A stretch of DNA of 44,238 nt, from the NCBI GenBank assembly GCA_026225215.1, contig JAMFSI010000184.1, forward strand, positions 1-44,238, written 5' to 3'. This DNA comes from Sphingomonas palustris. GTDB taxonomy: Bacteria > Pseudomonadota > Alphaproteobacteria > Sphingomonadales > Sphingomonadaceae. The position numbers were made by a program, and so were the translations under genes. Shown here piece by piece: positions 22,522 to 31,249 of the stretch; positions within the stretch are counted from its first letter, which is position 1; each line of letters begins with the position of its first letter. The notes beneath the pieces are model-generated. The model searched no databases. It was given only the letters and a program-made list of their open reading frames with translations, and was not told where the DNA came from.

Positions 22522-23640
22522 GTGGCCGCGTTTAGCGAGAACACTGCCGGCAGCGGCAAGGCGCCGTTTCGCCTGCCGCTGCTGATCGATGAAATCACCC
22601 CGCAGTGGCTCACTGCTGCGCTGGCGGTCGGGCAGCCAGGCACGGTGGTTCATGCCTGCGAGGTGCTGGATGTCATGCATGGCACTTGCACCAAAGTCCG
22701 CATCCGGCTCGATCTGAACGCGGCCGGGCGCGCGGCGGGGATTGCCGAGCAGGTGATCCTGAAGGGCGGGTTCGAGCCGCACAGCCGCGCGATGCATTAC
22801 ATGCATGGCCATGAAGTGCATGCCTATGCCGATGTCGCGCCGGTTTCGCCGCTGCGCAGCCCGACGTGCTGGTTCGCCGGCTATGATGGCGTGGCGCAAG
22901 GCATCGTCATCATGGATGATCTGGTGGCGCGTGGGGTCAGCTTTTGCCATGCCCAGCGCCCGCTCGATCCCGATGCGGTGGCGCGACGGCTGACGGCGCT
23001 GGCGGCGCATCATGCGGTGAGCTGGAGCCAAAACTTGGATACAGCCGATGTGTTCGGGCCGGAGGGCCGTTTTGGCTGGGCGAGCGGGCTGATCGCAGGC
23101 TTCGATCGCTATGGCCGGGAATTGCTGACGCCCGCCGTCTGGCAAAGCTATGTCGACAGCGCGCGCGGCGCGGCGGCTTCAGTGCGCTTTCATTCGCTCG
23201 ACTGGATGAAGGCGGCGCTGGTGCGGCTGCTGGTGCTCAGCGGGCAATTGCCCAAAGTGCTGCTCCATGGCGATACCCATCTCGGCAATCTCTATGTCGA
23301 TATTGATGACGAGCCGGGCTGGTTCGATTCGCAGCCGCATCATGGCCCGGCGCTGCATGAAGTGGCCTATCATCTGACTTGCGCGCTCGATATCGCCGAT
23401 CGCCGCGCGCATGAGCGCGAGCTGGTCGCGCATTACCTGCGCGAACTGACGCGTCACGGCATCCTCGCGCCGACACTGGACGAAGCGATGCATCAATACG
23501 GCTGCTTCCTGGCCGCCGGCTATTGCATCTTTTTGATCAATGCCTCGGGCTTCCAGCCCGAAGCGATCAACACCGCCTATACCGCGCGTTTTTCAGCGGC
23601 GATGCTCGATCACGACACGATCGGGCTGCTGGCCGGTTAA
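22522..23640 (+). CDS. Aminoglycoside-phosphotransferase-fold protein (APH family)
   Basis: About 372 residues if started at GTG 22522, which follows a GGGAAGAGG site; the frame is open upstream but those codons cross the divergent promoter. The kinase fold is shown by VILKGGFEP (lysine strand), the catalytic loop HGDTHLGNLY and the following FDSQ segment in place of the usual DW/DF metal motif, then ALHEVAYHLTCAL. Members phosphorylate small hydroxylated molecules; despite the name, antibiotic resistance is not implied. The substrate is unknown. It shares its stop region with the convergent gene at 23637 (4-base overlap). Confidence 0.82.
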   Translation: MAAFSENTAGSGKAPFRLPLLIDEITPQWLTAALAVGQPGTVVHACEVLDVMHGTCTKVRIRLDLNAAGRAAGIAEQVILKGGFEPHSRAMHYMHGHEVHAYADVAPVSPLRSPTCWFAGYDGVAQGIVIMDDLVARGVSFCHAQRPLDPDAVARRLTALAAHHAVSWSQNLDTADVFGPEGRFGWASGLIAGFDRYGRELLTPAVWQSYVDSARGAAASVRFHSLDWMKAALVRLLVLSGQLPKVLLHGDTHLGNLYVDIDDEPGWFDSQPHHGPALHEVAYHLTCALDIADRRAHERELVAHYLRELTRHGILAPTLDEAMHQYGCFLAAGYCIFLINASGFQPEAINTAYTARFSAAMLDHDTIGLLAG

Positions 23641-24068
23641 GAGGGCTTGGCGACCCGACGATAAGGCACGAATTGCTGCAGCCCGACGAAGCCGTCATAC
23701 ATATGCGTGCTGCGATCGTGGAGCTGGATAGTATCCAGACTGCAATTCTGACCCGTGGTCGGATGCGAGACCAGGACATCGTCGGAATTGAGCGAATCGG
23801 CGTTCGTCGGACGGTTGACGTAAATCACCGAGCCCCAGCCATAAACGATGGCAGTCTTGTCGATCACCGTCATATTCTCATCGCCGGTGCTCAGCGGAAT
23901 GCAATCGATGGGCTTTTCCGCGACCCGGCCCTCGAGCAGTTTGGCGAGTTTCTGCTCGCCGGTCTGATTGTCTTTGGCCTGTGCAGCGCCCCCAGCCAGC
24001 AGAACGACGCCGGTCGCGACGCTGAGCAGGGTGGGCAGCAGGACAGGGCGATAAAAGCGCTTAGCCAT
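23637..24068 (-). CDS. Exported hypothetical protein
   Basis: About 143 residues from ATG 24068 (MAKRFYRPVL); an ATG two codons upstream is possible. A signal peptide (PTLLSVATGVVLLAGGAAQA) is followed by a small mature domain with two cysteines (PIDCIPL and GQNCSLD) that could form a disulphide in the periplasm. I recognise similar short exported proteins in sphingomonads but no defined function. It converges with the phosphotransferase gene. Confidence 0.65.
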   Translation of the reverse strand: MAKRFYRPVLLPTLLSVATGVVLLAGGAAQAKDNQTGEQKLAKLLEGRVAEKPIDCIPLSTGDENMTVIDKTAIVYGWGSVIYVNRPTNADSLNSDDVLVSHPTTGQNCSLDTIQLHDRSTHMYDGFVGLQQFVPYRRVAKPS

Positions 24069-24156
24069 TGTCATCTCTCCGATTCTCCCGTTCGTCTTTT
24101 AACGATACCGTCTGAACGCAAACTGACTTGCCGGGTTTCAAGCGAAAATTATCGCT

Positions 24157-25584
24157 TCAGGCGGTGCCGCCTACCGTCAGCCCGTCGATCAGGAGGGTCG
24201 GCTGGCCGACACCCGCCGGCACGCTCTGCCCGCCCTTGCCGCAGACGCCGATGCCTTCGTCGAGCGCCATGTCGTTGCCGATCCCGATCACCCGCGTCAG
24301 CACCGAGGGGCCATCGCCGATCAGCGTCGCGCCCTTGATCGGCGCGCCGAGCTTGCCATTCTCGATGCGATAGGCCTCGGTGCAGGAGAACACGAATTTG
24401 CCGCTGGTGATGTCGACCTGGCCGCCGCCGAAGCTCTTGGCGAAGATGCCGTTCTTCACCCGCCCGAGCAGTTCGGCGGGATCGTCGTTGCCGCCGCGCA
24501 TGAAAGTATTGGTCATGCGCGGCATCGGCGCATGGGCATAGGATTCGCGGCGGCCATTGCCGGTGGGGGCGACGCCCATCAGCCGGGCGTTGAGCCGGTC
24601 CTGGATATAGCCCTTGAGAATGCCGTCCTCGATCAGCACGTTTTCCTGCGTCGGCGTGCCCTCGTCGTCGATCGACAGCGAGCCGCGCCGCCCGACGATC
24701 GAACCATCGTCCACCACCGTCACCCCCGGCGCGGCGACACGCTGGCCCAGGCGCCCGGAAAAAGCGCTGGTGCCCTTGCGGTTGAAATCGCCTTCGAGGC
24801 CGTGGCCCACCGCTTCATGCAGCAGCACGCCCGGCCAGCCTGGCGCCAGCAACACGGTCATTTCTCCCGCCGGCGCGGCGACGCTCTCGAGATTGGTCAG
24901 CGCCTGCGCCAGCGCCTCATCGATGGCGCGGTTCCAATTGGCCGGATCGAACAGATCGTCGTACATCCAGCGTCCGCCCATGCCGAAGCTGCCGGTCTCG
25001 CGCCGGCCATTGCTTTCGGCGACGATCGAGACGTTGAGCCGCACCAGCGGGCGGATATCCATGATCGGATCGGCATCGGCCCGCACGATTTCGACCACCG
25101 ACCAACTCGCCGCCAGACTCGCCGAGACCTGCGCTACCCGTGGATCGCGCGCCCGTGCGGCGGCATCGATCGTCTCCAGCAGCGCTACCTTCTCGGCAAA
25201 GCCCAAAGTGTCGAGCGGCGAGGCATCGGTATAAAGATGCCGGTTGCTTGCGCGCGGCGGCGCCGAGCGCGGCGCAGTCGAAGGATCGAGCAGGCTCAGC
25301 GTCTCCCCGGCCCGCGCGATCGCGGCGGCGGAAATATCGTTAGCATGAGCAAAGCCGGTCATCTCGCCCGACACCCCGCGCAAGCCGAACCCGGCATCGC
25401 GCGAATAATCGGCGGTCTTCAGCCTTCCGTCGTCAAAACCGAAGGCCTCGGAAGCAACGAATTGCAGATAAAGCTCACCATCGTCGCAGCTTTTCAGCGC
25501 AGTCTGCACCAGCGCACGCGCTTCGTCGGGGGACAACTGGCCGGAGCGGTACAGCAGCGAGCGGGGATCGGGGAGTTGGGTCAT
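24157..25584 (-). CDS. tldD: Metalloprotease TldD
   Basis: A 475-residue TldD/PmbA-family zinc protease subunit. The N-terminal half carries the RSGQLSPDEARALVQTAL and FGLRGVSG segments; the zinc site is HEAVGHGLEGDF at about residue 262. The C-terminal half has RLMGVAPTGNGRRESY, PMPRMTNTF and GGGQVDITSGKFVFSC, all typical of TldD. TldD with TldE (PmbA) degrades unfolded peptides and trims some ribosomal peptides in E. coli (microcin B17, CcdA turnover). No pmbA is in this window. Full length and all motifs are present. Confidence 0.95.
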   Translation of the reverse strand: MTQLPDPRSLLYRSGQLSPDEARALVQTALKSCDDGELYLQFVASEAFGFDDGRLKTADYSRDAGFGLRGVSGEMTGFAHANDISAAAIARAGETLSLLDPSTAPRSAPPRASNRHLYTDASPLDTLGFAEKVALLETIDAAARARDPRVAQVSASLAASWSVVEIVRADADPIMDIRPLVRLNVSIVAESNGRRETGSFGMGGRWMYDDLFDPANWNRAIDEALAQALTNLESVAAPAGEMTVLLAPGWPGVLLHEAVGHGLEGDFNRKGTSAFSGRLGQRVAAPGVTVVDDGSIVGRRGSLSIDDEGTPTQENVLIEDGILKGYIQDRLNARLMGVAPTGNGRRESYAHAPMPRMTNTFMRGGNDDPAELLGRVKNGIFAKSFGGGQVDITSGKFVFSCTEAYRIENGKLGAPIKGATLIGDGPSVLTRVIGIGNDMALDEGIGVCGKGGQSVPAGVGQPTLLIDGLTVGGTA

Positions 25585-25667
25585 GACGCTGTATATAAGC
25601 GCGGTGTGCGCTGGCGCCAGCCTTAGCGATCCTGCGAATTACATATCCGCCGCATCAAAATTTCCTT

Positions 25668-25751
25668 CGTCATTCCGGCGTAGGCCGGAATCCATTCGAC
25701 CTACCGCAGGACGATAGGCCGATCTGGGTCCCGGCCTACGCCGGGGTGACG
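25668..25751. repeat. Intergenic palindromic repeat (CGTCATTCCGGCGTAGGCCGG type)
   Basis: The outer arms CGTCATTCCGGCGTAGGCCGG and CCGGCCTACGCCGGGGTGACG are near-complementary and enclose about 40 bases. An inner hairpin, ATTCCGGC-GTAG-GCCGGAAT, lies in the left arm. This is a familiar dispersed repeat of sphingomonad genomes. It sits between the tldD promoter and the zinc-finger gene. Confidence 0.8.
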
Positions 25752-25757
25752 AACATT

Positions 25758-25988
25758 TTAGTGATGCTGCCCGCCCGTACTCGTCGGTTCATCAATATGA
25801 TGGCCCTCCAGCACGAAACGCTTGTCGCAATAGGGGCACTCGACATAGCCGCGATCGTCGATCTCCAGATAGACGCGCGGATGACCGAGCGCCGAGGGCG
25901 CATAGCCGCCGGTGCTGCGGATGCCGGTGGCCCCGTCACAATGGACGCGGTGGGAGTGCGCTGGGACGGTTTCGGGGGTTTGGCTCAT
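25758..25988 (-). CDS. NDUFS6-like zinc-finger protein
   Basis: A 76-residue protein of the zf-CHCC family, the bacterial relatives of complex I accessory subunit NDUFS6. The predicted zinc ligands are the cysteine in RVHCDG, the histidine in LGHPRVYLEID, and the pair C-x2-C in VECPYCDKRFVLEG. In alphaproteobacteria such proteins associate with or help assemble respiratory complex I. The histidine-rich end (HHID...GGQHH) may also bind metal. Stand-alone gene. Confidence 0.85.
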   Translation of the reverse strand: MSQTPETVPAHSHRVHCDGATGIRSTGGYAPSALGHPRVYLEIDDRGYVECPYCDKRFVLEGHHIDEPTSTGGQHH

Positions 25989-26053
25989 GGTGATTGGCGA
26001 TAACAGGGCTTGGTAGGGATTTCCAGTGGATGCTGTTGCAGATGCGAAGGTTT

Positions 26054-26086
26054 GAGGTGCGAGGGGCAGGGCCCCTCGCGCTCCCG
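26054..26086. repeat. Repeat B, copy 3 (inverted)
   Basis: Hairpin with 9-bp arms GCGAGGGGC (26059-26067) and GCCCCTCGC (26071-26079), in the opposite orientation to copies 1 and 2. It keeps the GAGGT before and the GCTCCCGTT after the stem. It lies on the left of the Shedu gene. Confidence 0.65.
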
Positions 26087-26268
26087 TTAATATCGCCTGT
26101 CGCTCTTAAATTGGTCATTCGCGTTTTGGGCAGCTTCGAGCCGAATTTGCATCGTTCGGCGCGACTGCGACCAATTTTGAACGCGGTTGTTCAAGCCAGT
26201 CATCTCGGAATTGGCTGCTTGGGTCAAACAGGAAGCTGATGTAGCAGTTCGGTAAAGGTGGGCTGATT

Positions 26269-27456
26269 ATGGATGTCGATGCAGACGGGACGGATCGGGA
26301 GTTCCACTATAAAAAGAACCCCAGGAAGATTTACATCTCGGGCAGTTTTCCTGCGAAACCAAGCGTACCCAAGCTCCGCTATATTTCCCAGGTTACCGAT
26401 CACGGTGGATTAGCGTTCGCTAATGTGGACGGCGACCTCGTTCTAACCCGCACGCCGCACGGAAGGTTCGAAATCAGGGCGACCGTGGTCGAGGATGATC
26501 GTCGCGTCCGTAGTGTCCTACTCCAGCGGTGGAACACGGCCAACGGGCCGTCGCAACACGAGCACTTCACACTTGGCGAAGCAGCCATCCAACGGCTGAT
26601 CCATTTCTTTGAGGCTATCAAAACCACGCCACTTGAGGGCGATGGCAAAATTCATCTCACGACTGATGAGATCAAGGACATCGCTCTCGATCTCCCTCAA
26701 GCGAAGCGATTATTCATTGATAATGAAGAATTATTTTTGAATGTTGCTCAGAATAGCGAGGAAGTGAAGCGCGACTTACTTGCGCTCGGCTATCGTCGCA
26801 AAACCCTTAGGACGTTCGAGCGAATGATGAGCGATGAGCGATTTTTCGCTAGCGAAAAGATCCGACTCAACAAAACCGACGAGACGGTGTGGCAAGCCTT
26901 CTTCGAGGCCAATACCTGGATTTTTGGATACGGGCTCGGCTACCAGTTCCTCAGCAAAATCGATGACGGGAAGATGGAGCGGTATGTCGTTGGGCACGAC
27001 ATTGCCGGTGCTGGAAAAGAGGCCGATGGGGTCCTCAAGACGCAGGCACGCGTCAATTCGCTTTGCTTCGTTGAGATCAAGCATCACAAGACGCCGCTCA
27101 TCACTCCGACGGCCTACCGGTCGGAGACATGGATGCCCGGCAAGGATGTCGTTGGCGGTGTCGCCCAAGTACAAACCACCGTTCAATCGGCCATTGAGCG
27201 ATACAGTCCCAAAATGGAGCTTACAAAAGCCGATGGCGAGCCTGCTGGTGACCCCTTATTCGCTATTGACCCGAAAGCATTCTTGGTGGTTGGTAGCCTA
27301 GACGAGTTTGTTACCGAAGACGGCAAAATTAATGCAAAGAAGCTCCGAGCGTTTGAACTCTATCGCCGAAACATCCGCCGCCCGGAAATTCTGACTTTTG
27401 ACGAACTTCTTCATCGAGCCCGTGCAATAGTCGGAGATAGCGCGTTACCGGCTTAG
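26269..27456 (+). CDS. sduA: Shedu-type antiphage nuclease (DUF4263)
   Basis: A 395-residue protein. The C-terminal half is a DUF4263 PD-(D/E)xK-like nuclease: WQAFFEANTWIFGYG (about 208-222), D253 in KEADGVLK, E269-x-K271 in CFVEIKHHKTPL, and Q300 in GGVAQVQTTVQ. This order is that of SduA, the single-protein Shedu defence system, which is thought to nick or degrade DNA on phage sensing. The N-terminal 190 residues are the variable sensor or regulatory part. Codon use is more A+T-rich than in tldD or nadB. It stands alone between repeats B3 and A3, with no defence partner or mobile gene visible. Family assignment is confident; activity is inferred. Confidence 0.85.
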   Translation: MDVDADGTDREFHYKKNPRKIYISGSFPAKPSVPKLRYISQVTDHGGLAFANVDGDLVLTRTPHGRFEIRATVVEDDRRVRSVLLQRWNTANGPSQHEHFTLGEAAIQRLIHFFEAIKTTPLEGDGKIHLTTDEIKDIALDLPQAKRLFIDNEELFLNVAQNSEEVKRDLLALGYRRKTLRTFERMMSDERFFASEKIRLNKTDETVWQAFFEANTWIFGYGLGYQFLSKIDDGKMERYVVGHDIAGAGKEADGVLKTQARVNSLCFVEIKHHKTPLITPTAYRSETWMPGKDVVGGVAQVQTTVQSAIERYSPKMELTKADGEPAGDPLFAIDPKAFLVVGSLDEFVTEDGKINAKKLRAFELYRRNIRRPEILTFDELLHRARAIVGDSALPA

Positions 27457-27588
27457 CCGACGAGTGGAACGACGATAAACCGTTCTAGTCAGTTTCGCGC
27501 ATAACCGTCCCACACCTTAACGACGAGCAAAAACCTGGGGCGCAGCGTCGTTGCCCAACGGCGAGCGGCACGCAACGGCGACAGGGCC

Positions 27589-27618
27589 GGGGTCTGGGGC
27601 AATGGCCCCAGAAAACCT
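27589..27618. repeat. Repeat A, copy 3 (inverted)
   Basis: Hairpin with arms CTGGGGC (27594-27600) and GCCCCAG (27605-27611), preceded by GGGGT and followed by AAAACCTC. It is the reverse-complement match of copy 2 and marks the right side of the Shedu segment. Confidence 0.65.
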
Positions 27619-27687
27619 CACTTCACACTATCCCCCTCACCAACCTTCCCTTTACCCGCCGGCCTCGCTGGTCTTAAGGGAGATCGC

Positions 27688-28629
27688 ATGACGATGCCTC
27701 CCGCGATCTCCATCCGCAATCTGGTCAAGCGCTATGCCGGTTTCAAAGGCGTGCCGGGTAAGCTGGCGCTCGACGATATCAGCTTCGATGTGCCGCAGGG
27801 TGAGATCTTCGGGCTGCTGGGGCCGAATGGCGCGGGCAAATCGACGTTGATCAATATTCTCGCCGGGCTGGTGATGAAGACCAGTGGCTCGGCCTCGATC
27901 TGGGGCTTCGATATCGATGCCGATAGCCGCAACGCCAAGCGGGCGATTGGCATCGTGCCGCAGGAGATTGTGTTCGATCCATTTTTCACCCCGTTTGAGG
28001 TGCTGGAAAACCAGGCCGGGTTTTATGGCGTGGCCAAGGCGGATCGGCGTTCGGCGGAATTGCTGGCGGCGGTGCATTTGTCGGACAAGGCCCAGGCCTA
28101 TGCGCGCACCTTGTCGGGGGGGATGAAGCGGCGGTTGCTGGTGGCCAAGGCGATGGTCCATTCGCCGCCGGTGCTGGTGCTCGATGAACCCACTGCGGGC
28201 GTCGATGTCGAATTGCGCCGGCAATTGTGGGAGCTGGTCAAGCGGCTCAACGATGAGGGGGTGACGGTGGTGCTGACCACGCATTACCTCGAGGAAGCCG
28301 AGCAATTGTGCGACCGCATTGCCATCATCAATCACGGCAAATTGATCGCCAATAAGCCGACGCATGAGTTTCTGGAGATGTCGCGCGAGAAGATCGTGGT
28401 GCTGACCCTGGACCGCGATGCCAGCGCCGCGCCGGCCGACCCCAGCTTCGTCAAAAGCGAATTGAAGGGCGAGCGGCTGGTCGAGATCACTTATGACAAG
28501 GATCGCACCAATGCCGGCGAAGTGATGGCGCGGGTGCAGGGCCAGGGCTATGCGATTGCCGATGTGACGACGCGCGAAGCCGATCTCGAGGACGTGTTCG
28601 TCAGCCTGACCAGCGATCAAGCGGCGTGA
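27688..28629 (+). CDS. ABC transporter ATP-binding protein (ABC-2 type)
   Basis: A 313-residue ATPase with Walker A GPNGAGKS (45-52), Q-loop near residue 92, signature LSGGMKRR (142-149), Walker B VLVLDEP (162-168) and H-loop H199. A C-terminal extension (about 225-313) of the type found in YadG-like exporters ends in DLEDVFVSLT. A GGGAGA ribosome site precedes the ATG. YadG-like ATPases normally pair with a membrane subunit, but none is adjacent; nadB follows after a repeat. The partner must be elsewhere. The substrate is unknown. Confidence 0.9.
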   Translation: MTMPPAISIRNLVKRYAGFKGVPGKLALDDISFDVPQGEIFGLLGPNGAGKSTLINILAGLVMKTSGSASIWGFDIDADSRNAKRAIGIVPQEIVFDPFFTPFEVLENQAGFYGVAKADRRSAELLAAVHLSDKAQAYARTLSGGMKRRLLVAKAMVHSPPVLVLDEPTAGVDVELRRQLWELVKRLNDEGVTVVLTTHYLEEAEQLCDRIAIINHGKLIANKPTHEFLEMSREKIVVLTLDRDASAAPADPSFVKSELKGERLVEITYDKDRTNAGEVMARVQGQGYAIADVTTREADLEDVFVSLTSDQAA

Positions 28630-28651
28630 GCAATATTTCGCTGATAGGCGC

Positions 28652-28791
28652 GCCCTTTCCCCCCTCCTCTTTAGAGGAGGGGGCGGGGGTGGTGCCTTTC
28701 TTATTACCGCTGACAGCCACCACCCCGCTGCGACTAAGTGGCAAAGCCACTAAGTCTCGCTGCCCCTCCTCTGAAGAGGAGGGAAGCAGAG
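28652..28791. repeat. Intergenic hairpin repeat of the C/T-rich, G/A-rich type
   Basis: Two near-identical hairpins, CCCCTCCTCT-TT-AGAGGAGGGG (28661-28682) and CCCTCCTCT-GA-AGAGGAGGG (28764-28783), flank a segment that contains a GGGGGTGGT/ACCACCCC pair and AGTGGC-AAA-GCCACT. This is a common intergenic repeat in sphingomonads; a related unit occurs at 44100-44235. It fills the gap between the ABC ATPase and nadB genes. Confidence 0.75.
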
Positions 28792-28819
28792 GCTCGCGGC
28801 TGCTGCGGGGCACTGCCGC

Positions 28820-30406
28820 ATGAAAGCGGATGTCATCATAGTCGGGTCGGGCGCCGCTGGGCTGACGACCGCCTTGGCACTGGCGCAGACGCTGAAAGTG
28901 CTGGTGCTGGCCAAGGGCGCGCTGAGCGGCGGCTCGACCGCCTGGGCGCAGGGCGGGATCGCCGCGGTGCTCGATTCGAGCGACACCTTCGAAAATCATA
29001 TCGACGATACCATGGTCGCCGGCGCCGGGCTCAATCGGCGCGAGACGGTGGAATTCGTCGTCGAGCGGGCGCCGCATGCGATCGAACGGCTGATCGAGCT
29101 GGGCGTGCCGTTCAACACGCATGGCAATACGCTCCATCTCACGCGCGAGGGCGGCCATTCGCACCGCCGCATTGCCCATGTCGACGATGCTACCGGCTGG
29201 TCGGTGCAGCAGGCGCTGGTCAAGGCGGCGCATAACCACCCGAATATCACGCTGCTGGCGGGGCAGACTTGCATCGATCTGATCACCGGCCAGCATGAGC
29301 TGCGCTATTCGGGATCGGGTCGGGTGTGGGGCGTCTATGCGCTGGACGAGGCCAGCGGCCAGGTTTGGGCGCATACCGCCCATGTCACGGTGCTGGCGAG
29401 CGGTGGGGCCGGGCGCGTCTATCAGTTCTCGACCGCGCCGCGCGGCGCCACCGGCGATGGCATTGCCATGGCGTGGCGCGCGGGCGCGCGTGTCGGCAAC
29501 ATGGAGATGATGCAGTTCCATCCGACCTGCCTCTATAATCTCGACGTCAAGAACCTGCTCATCACCGAAGCGGTGCGCGGCGAAGGCGGCGAGCTTAAGA
29601 TCCCGCCCGGCTATCCCGGCGCCGGGCATCGGTTCATGCCCGATTTCGATGCCCGCGCGGAGCTGGCGCCGCGCGATATCGTCGCCCGGGCGATCGACCA
29701 TGAGATCAAGCGGCTGGGGCTGGATTACGTCCACCTCGACATCAGCCACAAGCCGCCCGAATTCGTGCGCGGCCATTTTCCCAATATCTACGAAAAGCTG
29801 CTGGCGCTGGGTATCGACATGACCCGTGAGCCGATTCCGGTGGTGCCGGCCCAGCATTACACTTGTGGCGGGATTATCATCGATCTGGCCGGGCGCACCG
29901 ATCTGCCGGGGCTCTATGCCGTCGGCGAATGCACCGAGAGCGGGCTGCACGGCGCCAACCGGCTGGCATCGAATTCGCTGCTCGAATGCTTCGTCTTCGG
30001 CGAGGCGGCGGCGTCCGATATCCTCGACTATTGGGACAGCTACGCCGCTCCGCCGCCGATATTGCCGTGGGATGAGAGCCGGGTGACCTCGTCCGACGAA
30101 GAGGTGATCATTAAGCAGAACTGGACCGAAATCCGCCGATTTATGTGGAACTATGTCGGCATCGTCCGCAGCACCAAGCGGCTGGAGCGGGCGCAGCATC
30201 GCATCCGCATGCTGACCGAGGAGGTGACCGAATATTACGGCCAGTTCCGCGTCACCACCGATCTCATCGAATTGCGCAACCTGCTGCAAAGCGCCGATCT
30301 GATCGTGCGCTCGGCGCTGAAGCGGCAGGAAAGCCGTGGGCTGCATTATACCCTGGATTATCCTGATACGCTGGCCGAGGCGAAGGACACGGTGTTAGTG
30401 CCCTGA
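28820..30406 (+). CDS. nadB: L-aspartate oxidase NadB
   Basis: A 528-residue flavoenzyme that oxidises L-aspartate to iminoaspartate, the first step of NAD synthesis. The FAD-binding motif is IIVGSGAAGLTTA (6-18), followed by GGSTAWAQGGIAAV, HSHRRIAHVDDATGW and GRVYQFSTAPRGATGDGIAMA. The catalytic segment is ARAELAPRDIVARAI and the second FAD site GLYAVGECTESGLHGANRLASNSLLE. The C-terminal helical domain is complete. No nadA or nadC is in this window. All family motifs are intact. Confidence 0.96.
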   Translation: MKADVIIVGSGAAGLTTALALAQTLKVLVLAKGALSGGSTAWAQGGIAAVLDSSDTFENHIDDTMVAGAGLNRRETVEFVVERAPHAIERLIELGVPFNTHGNTLHLTREGGHSHRRIAHVDDATGWSVQQALVKAAHNHPNITLLAGQTCIDLITGQHELRYSGSGRVWGVYALDEASGQVWAHTAHVTVLASGGAGRVYQFSTAPRGATGDGIAMAWRAGARVGNMEMMQFHPTCLYNLDVKNLLITEAVRGEGGELKIPPGYPGAGHRFMPDFDARAELAPRDIVARAIDHEIKRLGLDYVHLDISHKPPEFVRGHFPNIYEKLLALGIDMTREPIPVVPAQHYTCGGIIIDLAGRTDLPGLYAVGECTESGLHGANRLASNSLLECFVFGEAAASDILDYWDSYAAPPPILPWDESRVTSSDEEVIIKQNWTEIRRFMWNYVGIVRSTKRLERAQHRIRMLTEEVTEYYGQFRVTTDLIELRNLLQSADLIVRSALKRQESRGLHYTLDYPDTLAEAKDTVLVP

Positions 30407-30465
30407 GAAGGGTCTGACGGCCTTCATTCCACACAATATTAACTCGGAACGGTTAGCCTGGATGC

Positions 30466-31230
30466 ATGGCGCTGTTCCTGGTCTTTCTGCCCGGCCTGTT
30501 GGTCGTTGCCTTGCTGACACTGGCCGAGCGCCGGCGCGGCGGGGCGCAAACCGACGATTGGCGCAATATCCAGGCATGGCTGGTGATGCTGGCGGTGGCT
30601 TTCACCCTGCTCAATCTGCTGCCACCATGGCGTGGTGCTGCGCTGATCGACGGCGCCAGGCTACCGTTCTGGGCGGGTTTCGCGATCTTCTTTGGCGTGC
30701 GCGATTTCGGCGAATATCTGTTTCACCGTGCCCAGCACCGCATCCCCTTCCTCTGGGCGATGCATTCGCTCCATCATTCCGACCCCGATATGGCGGCGCT
30801 GACCACTAACCGTCATTTCTGGGGCGATCAGCTGGTCAAGCAGCTGACGATCTGGTCAGTGAGCCTGATGATCATCAGCCCGACACCGGCGATGTTCGCC
30901 ATCTATGGTTTACTCAGCTCGTGGAATTTCCTGACGCATAGCCGGTTGCCGATCGATCTCGGGCGCTGGTCATGGGTGATCAATACGCCGGGGTATCACC
31001 GCCGGCATCATTCGCGTTTGCCCGAACATTACGACAGCAATTTTGCGGCGGTGCTGCCGATCTTCGATGTGATTCTTGGCAGCTATCACCGCCCCGACGG
31101 CTTTCCGCCCACTGGGTTGGAGCGCAAGCCCGAACATCTGGGCGAGCTGATCATTTGGCCGCTGATCTGGAATCGACCGGTCGCAGTTGAGGTCGAGCCG
31201 CTACCGGTCGGCGTCGAGCTTATCCGATAG
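30466..31230 (+). CDS. Sterol desaturase/fatty-acid hydroxylase family membrane protein
   Basis: A 254-residue integral membrane di-iron enzyme. The histidine clusters are H87-RAQ-H91, H100-SL-HH(103-104) and H178-RR-HH(181-182), which coordinate the two irons. Four or five hydrophobic segments lie at about 3-20, 36-53, 67-80, 126-155 and 195-210. Members hydroxylate or desaturate lipids, carotenoids or sterol-like molecules; the substrate is not evident. The gene converges with the SDR gene, with 19 bases between the stops. Confidence 0.87.
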   Translation: MALFLVFLPGLLVVALLTLAERRRGGAQTDDWRNIQAWLVMLAVAFTLLNLLPPWRGAALIDGARLPFWAGFAIFFGVRDFGEYLFHRAQHRIPFLWAMHSLHHSDPDMAALTTNRHFWGDQLVKQLTIWSVSLMIISPTPAMFAIYGLLSSWNFLTHSRLPIDLGRWSWVINTPGYHRRHHSRLPEHYDSNFAAVLPIFDVILGSYHRPDGFPPTGLERKPEHLGELIIWPLIWNRPVAVEVEPLPVGVELIR

Positions 31231-31249
31231 AGCTACAGGCTCCGCGCGG

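Noticed and set aside
22522..23640. Aminoglycoside resistance gene
   Set aside because: Only the general APH kinase fold is present; the downstream metal motif is atypical and the context is not one of resistance.
28601..30346. A 581-residue minus-strand frame
   Set aside because: It is the antisense shadow of nadB, whose FAD and catalytic motifs are certain.
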